NCBI GenBank assembly: GCA_900315705.1
Contig: ONAB01000014.1
Span: 1 to 64,000 of the forward strand
Reading direction: 5' to 3'
DNA from: an uncultured Bacteroidales bacterium
GTDB lineage: Bacteria; Bacteroidota; Bacteroidia; Bacteroidales; WCHB1-69
DNA length: 64,000 nt
The notes beneath the pieces are model-generated. The model had not been told where the DNA came from and did not search any database. It saw only the letters and a program-made list of their open reading frames with translations. Made by a program: the position numbers and the translations under genes. This document shows, piece after piece, positions 1-6,132 of this stretch. Numbering within the stretch: the first letter of the stretch is position 1; each line of letters starts with the position of its first letter.

Positions 1-1195
1 CTCGGGAGTGACTTTCTACATTCACGATGCCACAGGCAATGTGATGTGCATTTATCGGCAGAATGGAGACACCTTGAGAGCCACAGAGCGGTATCTGTAC
101 GGCAGCAAGCGTCTGGGTGTGTTGGAGCAGCAGATCTGGATAACGGCAAATAGCATCGGACTGCAGGATTCCAACACGATTGGTGTGCGTGTTTATGAGT
201 TTACTGACCATTTGGGCAATGTGACGTACACGGCACAAGACCGAAAGCACCTTGTGCAAGACAGTTATGGTCAGTGGCAGTTCATCCCATTCGCTGTCAC
301 CTACACCGATTACTACCCCTTCGGCTTCCCTATGCCGGGCCGAAGTTTTACTATGGGGGGTTATCGGTACTTCTTCAATGGGCAGGAGGCTGACAATGAG
401 GTGCTTGGAGAAGGTGTGAGTTTGACCGCTGAATTCTGGCAGTACGATACGAGGTTGGGCCGGAGGTGGAATGTGGACCCTAAATATACTCCAATGTTGA
501 GTTCTTATAGTTGTTTTGTGAATAGCCCTCTTTCTTTAAATGATAAAAAGGGTGACACGACATATAGGTTTAACATAAATACTGGTGAATATTTAGGAAT
601 GTATGATTTGAATCAAACTGGTCAATATGGTTCGTATGGTTATACAGAAACGGCTGGATATGGTGAGAATAAGTATGAATATTGGAAAGGGGAAACATTC
701 AATTTTGCCGATCCTGTGAATGATGCAAAAGATATCAGGGATGGAATAATCACCCAACTAGTTTTTGTTCGTGATGAAGAAATGGTGTCTATTTTACGAA
801 ATCAAGGTGCATTTGAAGTGGGAAAATTAGGTTTTGTCAAAGAAAGTACGGGAGGGGGAGATTTTGATTACTCTTTTTCAATTTTACCAAACTACTACCC
901 AGAAGCAAATTTCAATCCAGTCACAATGAAATCTAATTCCCTTTTTCTGCCCGAAGGCGATTATACAGCGCACAATTTTATGAATTTTGGAAATTATCTA
1001 TGGGGAATGACTGGATCTGTTGTTGGCTTTAGTTATGCGATTTTGCAAGCTGGTGCACATGCCAATAGCCTCTTGAATTCTGATAGAAATGGATATGAAT
1101 CACAATTAGATTCTAAAGATGATCAGCTTTCAATCAAAAAAGGAATTATTCATTCGAACAACAAGAATTATCGACAATATCGAAGAAAAAAATGA
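1..1195 (+). CDS. RHS repeat-associated core protein, 3' part, with type-44-like C-terminal toxin domain
   Basis: The window opens inside this gene: the reading frame is open from the first bases (S-G-V-T-F-Y-I-H-D), so the GTG at position 8 is not a credible start and the N-terminal RHS repeats lie upstream. The first ~130 visible residues are RHS/YD-repeat sequence (DATGNVMCIY, EFTDHLGNVTYT), then the core ([31 protein letters not shown]). After DP the sequence turns AT-rich and variable, the usual RHS C-terminal toxin boundary. The tail has N-F-G-N-Y-L-W-G, an A-G-A-H-A-N stretch and D-D-Q-x-S-I-K-K-G-I, which resembles polymorphic toxin type 44 (Ntox44); this is recall, not a search. The last four bases overlap the next gene (ATGA), typical of toxin-immunity pairs. 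RHS assignment is secure; the toxin class is tentative. Confidence 0.85.
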   Translation, partial: SGVTFYIHDATGNVMCIYRQNGDTLRATERYLYGSKRLGVLEQQIWITANSIGLQDSNTIGVRVYEFTDHLGNVTYTAQDRKHLVQDSYGQWQFIPFAVTYTDYYPFGFPMPGRSFTMGGYRYFFNGQEADNEVLGEGVSLTAEFWQYDTRLGRRWNVDPKYTPMLSSYSCFVNSPLSLNDKKGDTTYRFNINTGEYLGMYDLNQTGQYGSYGYTETAGYGENKYEYWKGETFNFADPVNDAKDIRDGIITQLVFVRDEEMVSILRNQGAFEVGKLGFVKESTGGGDFDYSFSILPNYYPEANFNPVTMKSNSLFLPEGDYTAHNFMNFGNYLWGMTGSVVGFSYAILQAGAHANSLLNSDRNGYESQLDSKDDQLSIKKGIIHSNNKNYRQYRRKK

Positions 1196-1671
1196 AAAGA
1201 TTAATTTTAATAATTTGTTCTATTCTTGTTTTCGGTGGATGTTCTCGATATAATACTCCACAAGAAAAATTTGAATCTTTACAAAACACAGATTTTTCTG
1301 ATTTTGTTGACGTGGGAATTGTTTTCAGACCGCCTGTATATTTTGTACGTTTTCATGACACGACATATATAGTGAGAAAAAACTTTCTCTCAAGTAGAAT
1401 TAAGTCCATAACTAATTACGACAATCAGCCCGTAAATTTCAACGGAGAAGACAAAAAATATCTGGAATATCTGTTAAATCTGTTCGATAAACTTGATGTC
1501 ATGGCTATGTCTGTTGACAAAAAAGGGAATGTTTTTTTTTCATTCAATCGTAAACGGTGTACATATAGTTATTTAAAATTATCGACAGCAGGTTCATTGG
1601 ATGAGTGTGGATTGCAGTATTACAAAAGGTACAATGAAAATTGGTATTATAACGTGGAATGTTCTAAATGA
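1192..1671 (+). CDS. Small lipoprotein, candidate immunity protein for the upstream RHS toxin
   Basis: 159 aa starting at an ATG that overlaps the RHS stop codon by 4 bp. The N-terminus is a lipoprotein signal peptide (MKRLILIICSILVFGGCS, lipobox Cys 17), so the mature protein should be membrane-anchored in the periplasm. The rest is a hydrophilic beta-rich domain of no family I recognise. Overlap with the toxin stop and an equally low GC content argue that it arrived with the toxin module and protects against it. A periplasmic immunity protein would imply that this toxin acts in the periplasm, which sits awkwardly with a nuclease-type toxin 44. The immunity role is inferred from position only. 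Confidence 0.65.
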   Translation: MKRLILIICSILVFGGCSRYNTPQEKFESLQNTDFSDFVDVGIVFRPPVYFVRFHDTTYIVRKNFLSSRIKSITNYDNQPVNFNGEDKKYLEYLLNLFDKLDVMAMSVDKKGNVFFSFNRKRCTYSYLKLSTAGSLDECGLQYYKRYNENWYYNVECSK

Positions 1672-1766
1672 GGAGGATGATTCATTTAAGGGACTTTCTC
1701 TTAGCTTTGGTCATCATTATTCTTTCTCCATTGCCGTCAAAATAACACAGGCATACCTCTTTTAAC

Positions 1767-1850
1767 CCAAATAATCCTATCTTCGCACCATGATTTTCTC
1801 AACCACATACCCGCCAAAATCCTCCCGTCCCGCCATGGGGGGGTATCGGT
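1767..1850 (+). repeat. Cassette cap repeat, copy 1
   Basis: First of three near-identical caps (others near 3203 and 4648). It contains a -7-like TATCTTCG, the bases CACC, an ATG, about 50 bp encoding a T-T-Y-x-P-K-x-S/P-x-R/L-P-A-M peptide, and then joins the RHS core at the G-rich run before TATCGGTACTTC. The full-length gene has a different sequence at this point, so the cap belongs to the orphan cassettes rather than to the parent RHS gene. Confidence 0.75.
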
Positions 1851-2845
1851 ACTTCTTCAACGGGCAGGAGGCTGATAATGAGGTGTTTGGGGAAGGGGCG
1901 TTTCACGCCTTCGAGTACCGTATGCACGACACCCGCATCGGGCGGTTCTGGAGCGTGGACCCGCTGGCGGGGAAGTTCCCGTGGTGGTCCACTTATCAGT
2001 TCGCAGGGCTTATGCCAACATGGTACCGGGAGTTGGAGGGATTGGAACCTAACTACAATGGAAGTTATAATGGCCAAGGGGCTCATGCTCCTATATTGGA
2101 CGAAAACAATAATCCTCTTCCTAATACGGAAAACCAAGCTTGGATATGGAACAATAGCACATGGAATAAGGCTGAAGTAGCCGTTGTCTACGAAACGATG
2201 AAGTCTATTTTCACAAGAGCTAATCCACGATATCTCAAGAATGTGGAAATCGCCATTAATCTACATGGTTCATCATTCGGATTAGATTCATATGAAAGTA
2301 TATGTCATTTTTTATCCCAAGTAGGACATGAAAGTCAAGGGTTTACAAAAGTGGAAGAAAGTTTCAACTATAGTGTTGCCGGATTGGTCTCAACATTCAG
2401 TAAATATTTTTATGTGGGGACTCCAGTTGAAGGCAAAAAAGATGCCGCTTTATATGGCCGAACAACAGGCCAATCAGCCAAAGAGGAAGAAATCGCCAAT
2501 ATAGTTTATGGTAACCGAATGGATAACGGAGCAAAAGAAGGATATTTGTACAGAGGTAGAGGATTGCTTCAGTTGACTGGCAAATCTGCATATCGTGGCT
2601 TTACAGAATACATAAACTCTACTTTTACCAATAACACAGACGATTTTGTCAAATCGCCAGAACTTGTTAAAACAGACCAATATATGGTGCTAAGTGCGAT
2701 GTGGTTTTTCAAAAAACACGTTGTTGATAAAATTGACGTTAATAATGCAAGTGTCAGAGAAGTGACGAAAATCATTAATGGAGGATATAATGGACTAGAA
2801 GACCGTGAAAGTAAATATGAACAACTGAAAAGCATATTAAAATGA
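1790..2845 (+). CDS. Orphan RHS cassette with GH19 chitinase/lysozyme-like C-terminal domain
   Basis: 351 aa. A short cap peptide (residues 1-16) precedes a copied RHS core ([32 protein letters not shown]) with none of the upstream RHS repeats. From about residue 145 the sequence matches glycoside hydrolase family 19 endolysin/chitinase domains: F-L-S-Q-V-G-H-E-S with candidate catalytic Glu181, K-V-E-E-S-F-N-Y-S with Glu189/190 as the second acidic pair, Y-G-N-R-M-D-N-G, and Y-R-G-R-G-L-L-Q-L-T-G-K. GH19 domains in toxins cut peptidoglycan, so the target would be the periplasm. The toxin part is AT-rich against a GC-rich core. With so short an N-terminus the product may not be delivered unless it recombines into the upstream full RHS gene. 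Confidence in the GH19 assignment is high. Confidence 0.85.
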   Translation: MIFSTTYPPKSSRPAMGGYRYFFNGQEADNEVFGEGAFHAFEYRMHDTRIGRFWSVDPLAGKFPWWSTYQFAGLMPTWYRELEGLEPNYNGSYNGQGAHAPILDENNNPLPNTENQAWIWNNSTWNKAEVAVVYETMKSIFTRANPRYLKNVEIAINLHGSSFGLDSYESICHFLSQVGHESQGFTKVEESFNYSVAGLVSTFSKYFYVGTPVEGKKDAALYGRTTGQSAKEEEIANIVYGNRMDNGAKEGYLYRGRGLLQLTGKSAYRGFTEYINSTFTNNTDDFVKSPELVKTDQYMVLSAMWFFKKHVVDKIDVNNASVREVTKIINGGYNGLEDRESKYEQLKSILK

Positions 2846-3201
2846 AAAGATACATCTTTACATCAATATTGACATGGATTTTGGTATTTGACTCTTTAGC
2901 TCAAATCAGGATAGATTGCAATACAGAAGAATTGCATGAGAATTTGCAAGGTGTGTGGAGGCAAACCGAAGGGAATGCTTTAGCAATAGTGGACAGTAAT
3001 GCGTATTTTTTGTATGGAACAGATCATGAAGTTTGGCAAGACACGCATGGAGAGTTGTTTAGCGTTATAAAAAATGACAATGGTGAAACCTTTTTTATAT
3101 GGTGGTCAGACCTAATAGTTCAAGAATTTGTGTTGGAGGGTGACTCCTTGCTTTTGTTGGATAGAAGACAACGAGCCGAGGAATATATTCGTGTCAAATA
3201 A
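2842..3201 (+). CDS. Exported small protein, candidate immunity to the GH19 toxin
   Basis: 119 aa; its ATG overlaps the toxin stop by 4 bp (ATGA). An N-terminal signal peptide (about residues 1-20, ending in S-L-A-Q) with no lipobox Cys predicts a soluble periplasmic protein. That is where an inhibitor of a peptidoglycan hydrolase must sit, so location and genetic position agree. The mature part is about 99 residues, acidic and rich in Trp and aromatics (G-V-W-R-Q-T-E-G, F-F-I-W-W-S-D), resembling small beta-barrel inhibitors only in a general way. No family recognised. Confidence 0.65.
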   Translation: MKRYIFTSILTWILVFDSLAQIRIDCNTEELHENLQGVWRQTEGNALAIVDSNAYFLYGTDHEVWQDTHGELFSVIKNDNGETFFIWWSDLIVQEFVLEGDSLLLLDRRQRAEEYIRVK

Positions 3202-3202
3202 T

Positions 3203-3285
3203 GTTAATCCTATCTTCGCACCATGATTTTTTCAACCACATACCCGCCAAAATTCCCCCTTCCCGCTATGGGGGGTTATCGGTAC
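3203..3285 (+). repeat. Cassette cap repeat, copy 2
   Basis: Second copy of the cap: TATCTTCG, CACC, ATG, then the T-T-Y-P-P-K-F-P-L-P-A-M coding stretch and the RHS core junction. It begins within a few bases of the immunity stop at 3201, so the cassettes are packed end to end. Confidence 0.75.
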
Positions 3286-4101
3286 TTCTTCAACGGGCAG
3301 GAGGCTGATAATGAGGTGCTTGGGGAAGGGGCAAGTTTGACCGCTGAATTCTGGCAGTACGACACGAGGTTGGGCAGAAGGTGGAATATGGATCCGAACA
3401 ATCAAAGAAGCGTCAGTGTCTATTCTTGCTTTAACGACAACCCGATGTGGTTTGTGGATGTGAAAGGAGACACTGTCAGGTACAAGTCTGGACGTGAGCG
3501 AATGGATGTCTTTTTCGCACGTTTGTTCAGCAAAGCGTTCAGGAAAGAATTCAATGAGTTACAGAAATCTAGGAAGATATATACCTATGCTCGAATGAAC
3601 AAGAAAGACACCTACGATACAGGCGGGTTTATTTCTGTCGATGATGCAACGGCAGATCACCCAGTCTCTCAATTCACAATTCATTATAGATTGCTTGCTA
3701 AGGATTTTACAGGACGCTCCGTTTTGCACGCCATATTCGAGGAAACCTTTCATGCTGTTGATTATGAACTCAAAAGAAGTTCCTCTATGATTGGTTTCAA
3801 CCAAGGCTACGGACTTTACACCATTGGACATGACGCGAAGGATAGATCTCACGAGGCGCGGGCATGGCAATTTGCAGCAGTGAACGCACCTTTTTATAGA
3901 AGAAGACCACTTGTGCGAATAGAAGACATGGAAGGATTATATTATATAAATAACACCTTGATTTCACAAATAAGACAATTACCTGAAACATCTGATGTAC
4001 CTAAAATAGAATCACTTTTGTATGTTGAGTTCTCGTTTCAAATAAGAAGAATGAACGAAACAGAATCTACCTCTGGTTATTTTAAAAATTATTATAAATG
4101 A
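3223..4101 (+). CDS. Orphan RHS cassette with zincin-like C-terminal domain
   Basis: 292 aa: cap peptide, then an RHS core closer to the first gene than to its neighbours (SLTAEFWQYDTRLGRRWNMDP), then a divergent tail from about residue 66. The tail has L-H-A-I-F-E-E-T-F-H-A-V-D-Y (residues 168-181) followed by S-H-E-A-R-A-W-Q-F (from 209). This has the layout of small RHS-linked metallopeptidase toxins, where HExxH is followed by a distal Glu-x-x-A. Here the first His is Glu173, giving E-E-T-F-H with His177, and Glu211 is the probable third ligand. Either the metal site is variant or the fold lacks activity. AT-rich tail; the candidate immunity gene overlaps by 4 bp but is frameshifted. The RHS core is certain, the protease assignment moderate. 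Confidence 0.75.
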   Translation: MIFSTTYPPKFPLPAMGGYRYFFNGQEADNEVLGEGASLTAEFWQYDTRLGRRWNMDPNNQRSVSVYSCFNDNPMWFVDVKGDTVRYKSGRERMDVFFARLFSKAFRKEFNELQKSRKIYTYARMNKKDTYDTGGFISVDDATADHPVSQFTIHYRLLAKDFTGRSVLHAIFEETFHAVDYELKRSSSMIGFNQGYGLYTIGHDAKDRSHEARAWQFAAVNAPFYRRRPLVRIEDMEGLYYINNTLISQIRQLPETSDVPKIESLLYVEFSFQIRRMNETESTSGYFKNYYK

Positions 4102-4548
4102 AAATTAATTTACTCATTATTGCGTTTTTGTCTGTCTTTTTAACAACATATCCGCAATCATCCGACTCTATTCGAGAAAAAAAAAGATTCTACTTCCCCC
4201 TTAGAGGTGCATTTTGATAGTACTAGTCATTTCAGTGATTTTGAGCCACCACCTCCGAGGCTTAACCCCAATATGGTTTTGATAGGGGCTCCTGATTCTA
4301 TTATTCGACTGGAATATAAACGAGGGAAATGTTTGGTTGTTCTAACAGATGATTCCACAGGTTTGATAAAGGGGGTTTATTTGTCGAAAATAAAATATTC
4401 GCACGGTAGCTTAAAAGAACGCAAACAAGGTTATTGTTGTCAGTTTGACGAGCAAGGACGATTAGTGTCTATAACCGAATATGGACGACACAAGAAAAAA
4501 TACCGTTATGACTTGAATTGGGATTCAGAAAAGAAACGATATTATTGA
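4098..4548 (+). pseudogene. Frameshifted exported immunity-like gene
   Basis: An ATG at 4098 overlaps the upstream stop and opens a signal peptide (MKINLLIIAFLSVFLTTYPQ). The frame reaches a run of nine A (4177-4185) and then stops at about 4215 after 39 codons. From 4186 the +1 frame is open to 4548 and encodes about 120 further residues (D-S-T-S-P-L-E-V-H-F-D..., ending N-W-D-S-E-K-K-R-Y-Y). One A fewer would join the two into a single ~150-aa exported protein, matching the other immunity candidates in layout. It may be a true null, a phase-variable tract, transcriptional slippage, or a homopolymer assembly error. The downstream half contains a Y-x-F-D-E-Q-G-R-like repeat (C-Q-F-D-E-Q-G-R-L-V-S-I-T-E-Y). 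Confidence 0.65.
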
Positions 4549-4647
4549 TGTATAAAAGCATATTATTTGTTGCTTTACAAAAAAGTTGTCCTTTTTGTCC
4601 TCGTTGTCGTCAAAAATCAATTCCTAGGTCTTTCGACCCCCCCCCAA

Positions 4648-4735
4648 AAAAAATCCTTATTTTCGCACCATGAACCAAACCATCACATACCAGCCAAAAT
4701 CCTCCCGTCCCGCTATGGGGGATATCGGTACTTCT
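4648..4735 (+). repeat. Cassette cap repeat, copy 3
   Basis: Third cap copy, slightly diverged: -7-like TATTTTCG, CACC, ATG, then [12 protein letters not shown] run of C and A (4639-4650) lies just upstream. At the core junction it has one base fewer than copies 1 and 2. Confidence 0.7.
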
Positions 4736-5518
4736 TCAACGGGCAGGAAGTTGATAATGAGGTGCTTGGGGAAGGGGCTCTGCACGCCTTCGAGTACCGT
4801 ATGCACGACACCCGCATCGGGCGGTTCTGGAGCGGATCCGATGAGTGACAAATATCCATCGTTTAGCCCGTACGTGTACTGCGCGGACAATCCGGTGAGG
4901 TTGGTGGATCCGAACGGGGAGGATTGGGTTGAGCGTGAGGTGGAAGGACGAAAAGAAGTTTATTATGACAGGTCTGTCAAATCTCAGGCTGATGTAAACA
5001 AAAAGTATGGAGAAAGTTCTGGCGTAAGGCATCTTGCAGATGGGACAAAAGTTGGCAATGGTCAATACACCGTTTACAATGACCATAAAGGAAACAAAAA
5101 TGGTGTTGTGAAAGACGCTAACGGAAATACTATAAATCCAGATAGAACAATAATTTACGGAAAAGGTTATACTCTTTTTGCTGGTGTGACAGATGAAAGT
5201 GTTAATGCGGAATCTTTACACAACAATATGTTTGGTTCTAGTTATATTGGCGCAGATAATCCCAAAAGCTATAATGGGGAAGACAATTATGATTATCAAC
5301 CCACATGGAGTCCAACAGAAATGGCGGCTTATCGTCACGACAAGGCGTATGATGCAGTTGGAGCCGAAGGAGTGTCAGGAGCATTGTTAAACCAACGCAC
5401 AAAATGCGCAGACCAATGTTTAATATATGAGTGTAAAAATATCGCAAAAGACCCTAAAACAAATGCATCAGAAAGAAGTAGAGCGCAAAAAAAACGCTTT
5501 TGGTTTTTCCTGTATTGA
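4670..5518 (+). CDS. Orphan RHS cassette with phospholipase A2-like domain; core read out of frame
   Basis: 282-aa open frame from the cap ATG. Compared with the cassette at 1790, one base is missing in the G-rich junction (about 4719) and two are missing where GTGGAC should be (about 4834). Residues ~17-53 are therefore the RHS core translated in the wrong frame, and the normal frame resumes at [11 protein letters not shown]. The true core peptide is visible in the other frame and runs to a stop at 4848. The C-terminus (from ~190) looks like the parvovirus VP1-type phospholipase A2 domain: S-S-Y-I-G-A-D-N-P in place of the calcium loop Y-x-G-P-G-N, then [10 protein letters not shown] with His223-Asp224 as the catalytic pair, and C-A-D-Q-C-L further on. 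Function of the product is doubtful because the core is scrambled. Confidence 0.65.
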   Translation: MNQTITYQPKSSRPAMGDIGTSSTGRKLIMRCLGKGLCTPSSTVCTTPASGGSGADPMSDKYPSFSPYVYCADNPVRLVDPNGEDWVEREVEGRKEVYYDRSVKSQADVNKKYGESSGVRHLADGTKVGNGQYTVYNDHKGNKNGVVKDANGNTINPDRTIIYGKGYTLFAGVTDESVNAESLHNNMFGSSYIGADNPKSYNGEDNYDYQPTWSPTEMAAYRHDKAYDAVGAEGVSGALLNQRTKCADQCLIYECKNIAKDPKTNASERSRAQKKRFWFFLY

Positions 5519-5585
5519 TTTTATATTTAAAACACCACGTTTTTAAATAGATAACCGAAACGATCAATATTTGGTATTCTTCTAT

Positions 5586-5816
5586 ATGAAGGATATTAAT
5601 ATAACATTCTCTTGTGTAACTGAAGTTACTTCTCAAAATCATCCTTTAATAAAATTGTATGCCATTAATGAAGGTCCTGTGTTTCGTCATTGGGAGAGAA
5701 TTAACAACTACAAGGAAATATCTCGCAAAAAAAACAAAGTAATGAAGAAGAAATTCGAAACTGAAATATTAGATAATTTGGGTGTAAAATGGAGGCACAG
5801 GAAGATTTGGGACTAA
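5586..5816 (+). CDS. Hypothetical 76-aa protein, possible immunity remnant
   Basis: An AT-rich frame from the ATG at 5586, starting 67 bp after the phospholipase-like cassette. It is basic (many Lys/Arg in the C-terminal half) and has no signal peptide. No family recognised. By position it would be the immunity gene of the last cassette, but unlike the others it does not overlap the toxin stop and is short, so it may be a fragment or chance frame. Confidence 0.3.
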   Translation: MKDINITFSCVTEVTSQNHPLIKLYAINEGPVFRHWERINNYKEISRKKNKVMKKKFETEILDNLGVKWRHRKIWD

Positions 5817-5901
5817 AAGAAACACGTTCTGCTGGTTGTGCCGACAAAGTCTGAAATATTGAACGTGCTGTGGATTACCCTTTTTACCGAATAACCACAA
5901 C

Positions 5902-5936
5902 AAAAAAAGAGACATCGCTTGATGTCTCTTTTTTTT
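5902..5936. terminator. Bidirectional rho-independent terminator
   Basis: A perfect stem of A7-GAGACATC against GATGTCTC-T7, with a four-base GCTT loop. The A and T tracts on both sides make it a terminator in either direction: for the RHS cassettes on + and for tRNA-Pro on -. Confidence 0.8.
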
Positions 5937-5943
5937 CTCTGAG

Positions 5944-6018
5944 TCGGGGTGATCCGACTCGAACGGACGACCCCTTGCACCCCATGCAAGTGCGCTAAGC
6001 CAACTGCGCCACACCCCG
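5944..6018 (-). tRNA. tRNA-Pro (anticodon GGG)
   Basis: Reading the minus strand, the acceptor CGGGGTG pairs with CACCCCG plus discriminator A. The D arm starts GCGCAGTTGGC, the anticodon stem is CTTGC/GCAAG with loop ATGGGGT (T33, anticodon GGG), and the T arm contains GTTCGAGTC. The C1-G72 pair is typical of tRNA-Pro. CCA is not encoded. It borders the RHS cassette region. Confidence 0.9.
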
Positions 6019-6032
6019 ATCATTTGAGGCCG

Positions 6033-6040
6033 CAAAGATA
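6033..6040 (-). promoter_or_regulatory. -7 box of tRNA-Pro
   Basis: TATCTTTG on the minus strand, 15 bases before the tRNA 5' end, matching the Bacteroidota TAnnTTTG box. Confidence 0.6.
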
Positions 6041-6100
6041 CACTTTTTTTCATATAGTCGCCTGTTCATAAATTTTTTTTTGTAACTATCGGATATTTGC

Positions 6101-6108
6101 TATCTTTG
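6101..6108 (+). promoter_or_regulatory. -7 box of the C10 peptidase gene
   Basis: TATCTTTG followed by CAG; a TTTTG -33 candidate ends at 6082, 18 bases upstream. The start codon is 25 bases downstream. Confidence 0.65.
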
Positions 6109-6132
6109 CAGCCTTTTTTCAACTGTACATTT

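Larger units (their letters stand above)
5519..5943. other. AT-rich end of the RHS cassette region
   Basis: 425 bases between the last cassette and tRNA-Pro. They hold the doubtful small frame at 5586-5816 and the bidirectional hairpin terminator at 5902-5936. Nothing else recognisable: no transposase fragment and no clear direct repeat of the tRNA end. Confidence 0.5.

Noticed and set aside
4567-4848. Separate 93-codon gene carrying the intact RHS core of the last cassette
   Set aside because: It has no plausible start, begins in non-coding sequence and ends at a stop created by the 2-bp deletion; it is the displaced frame of the cassette core.
5944-6018. tRNA-Pro as an integration site for the RHS region
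   Set aside because: No integrase gene and no direct repeat of the tRNA 3' end was found at the other side of the visible cassettes; the left boundary is outside the window.
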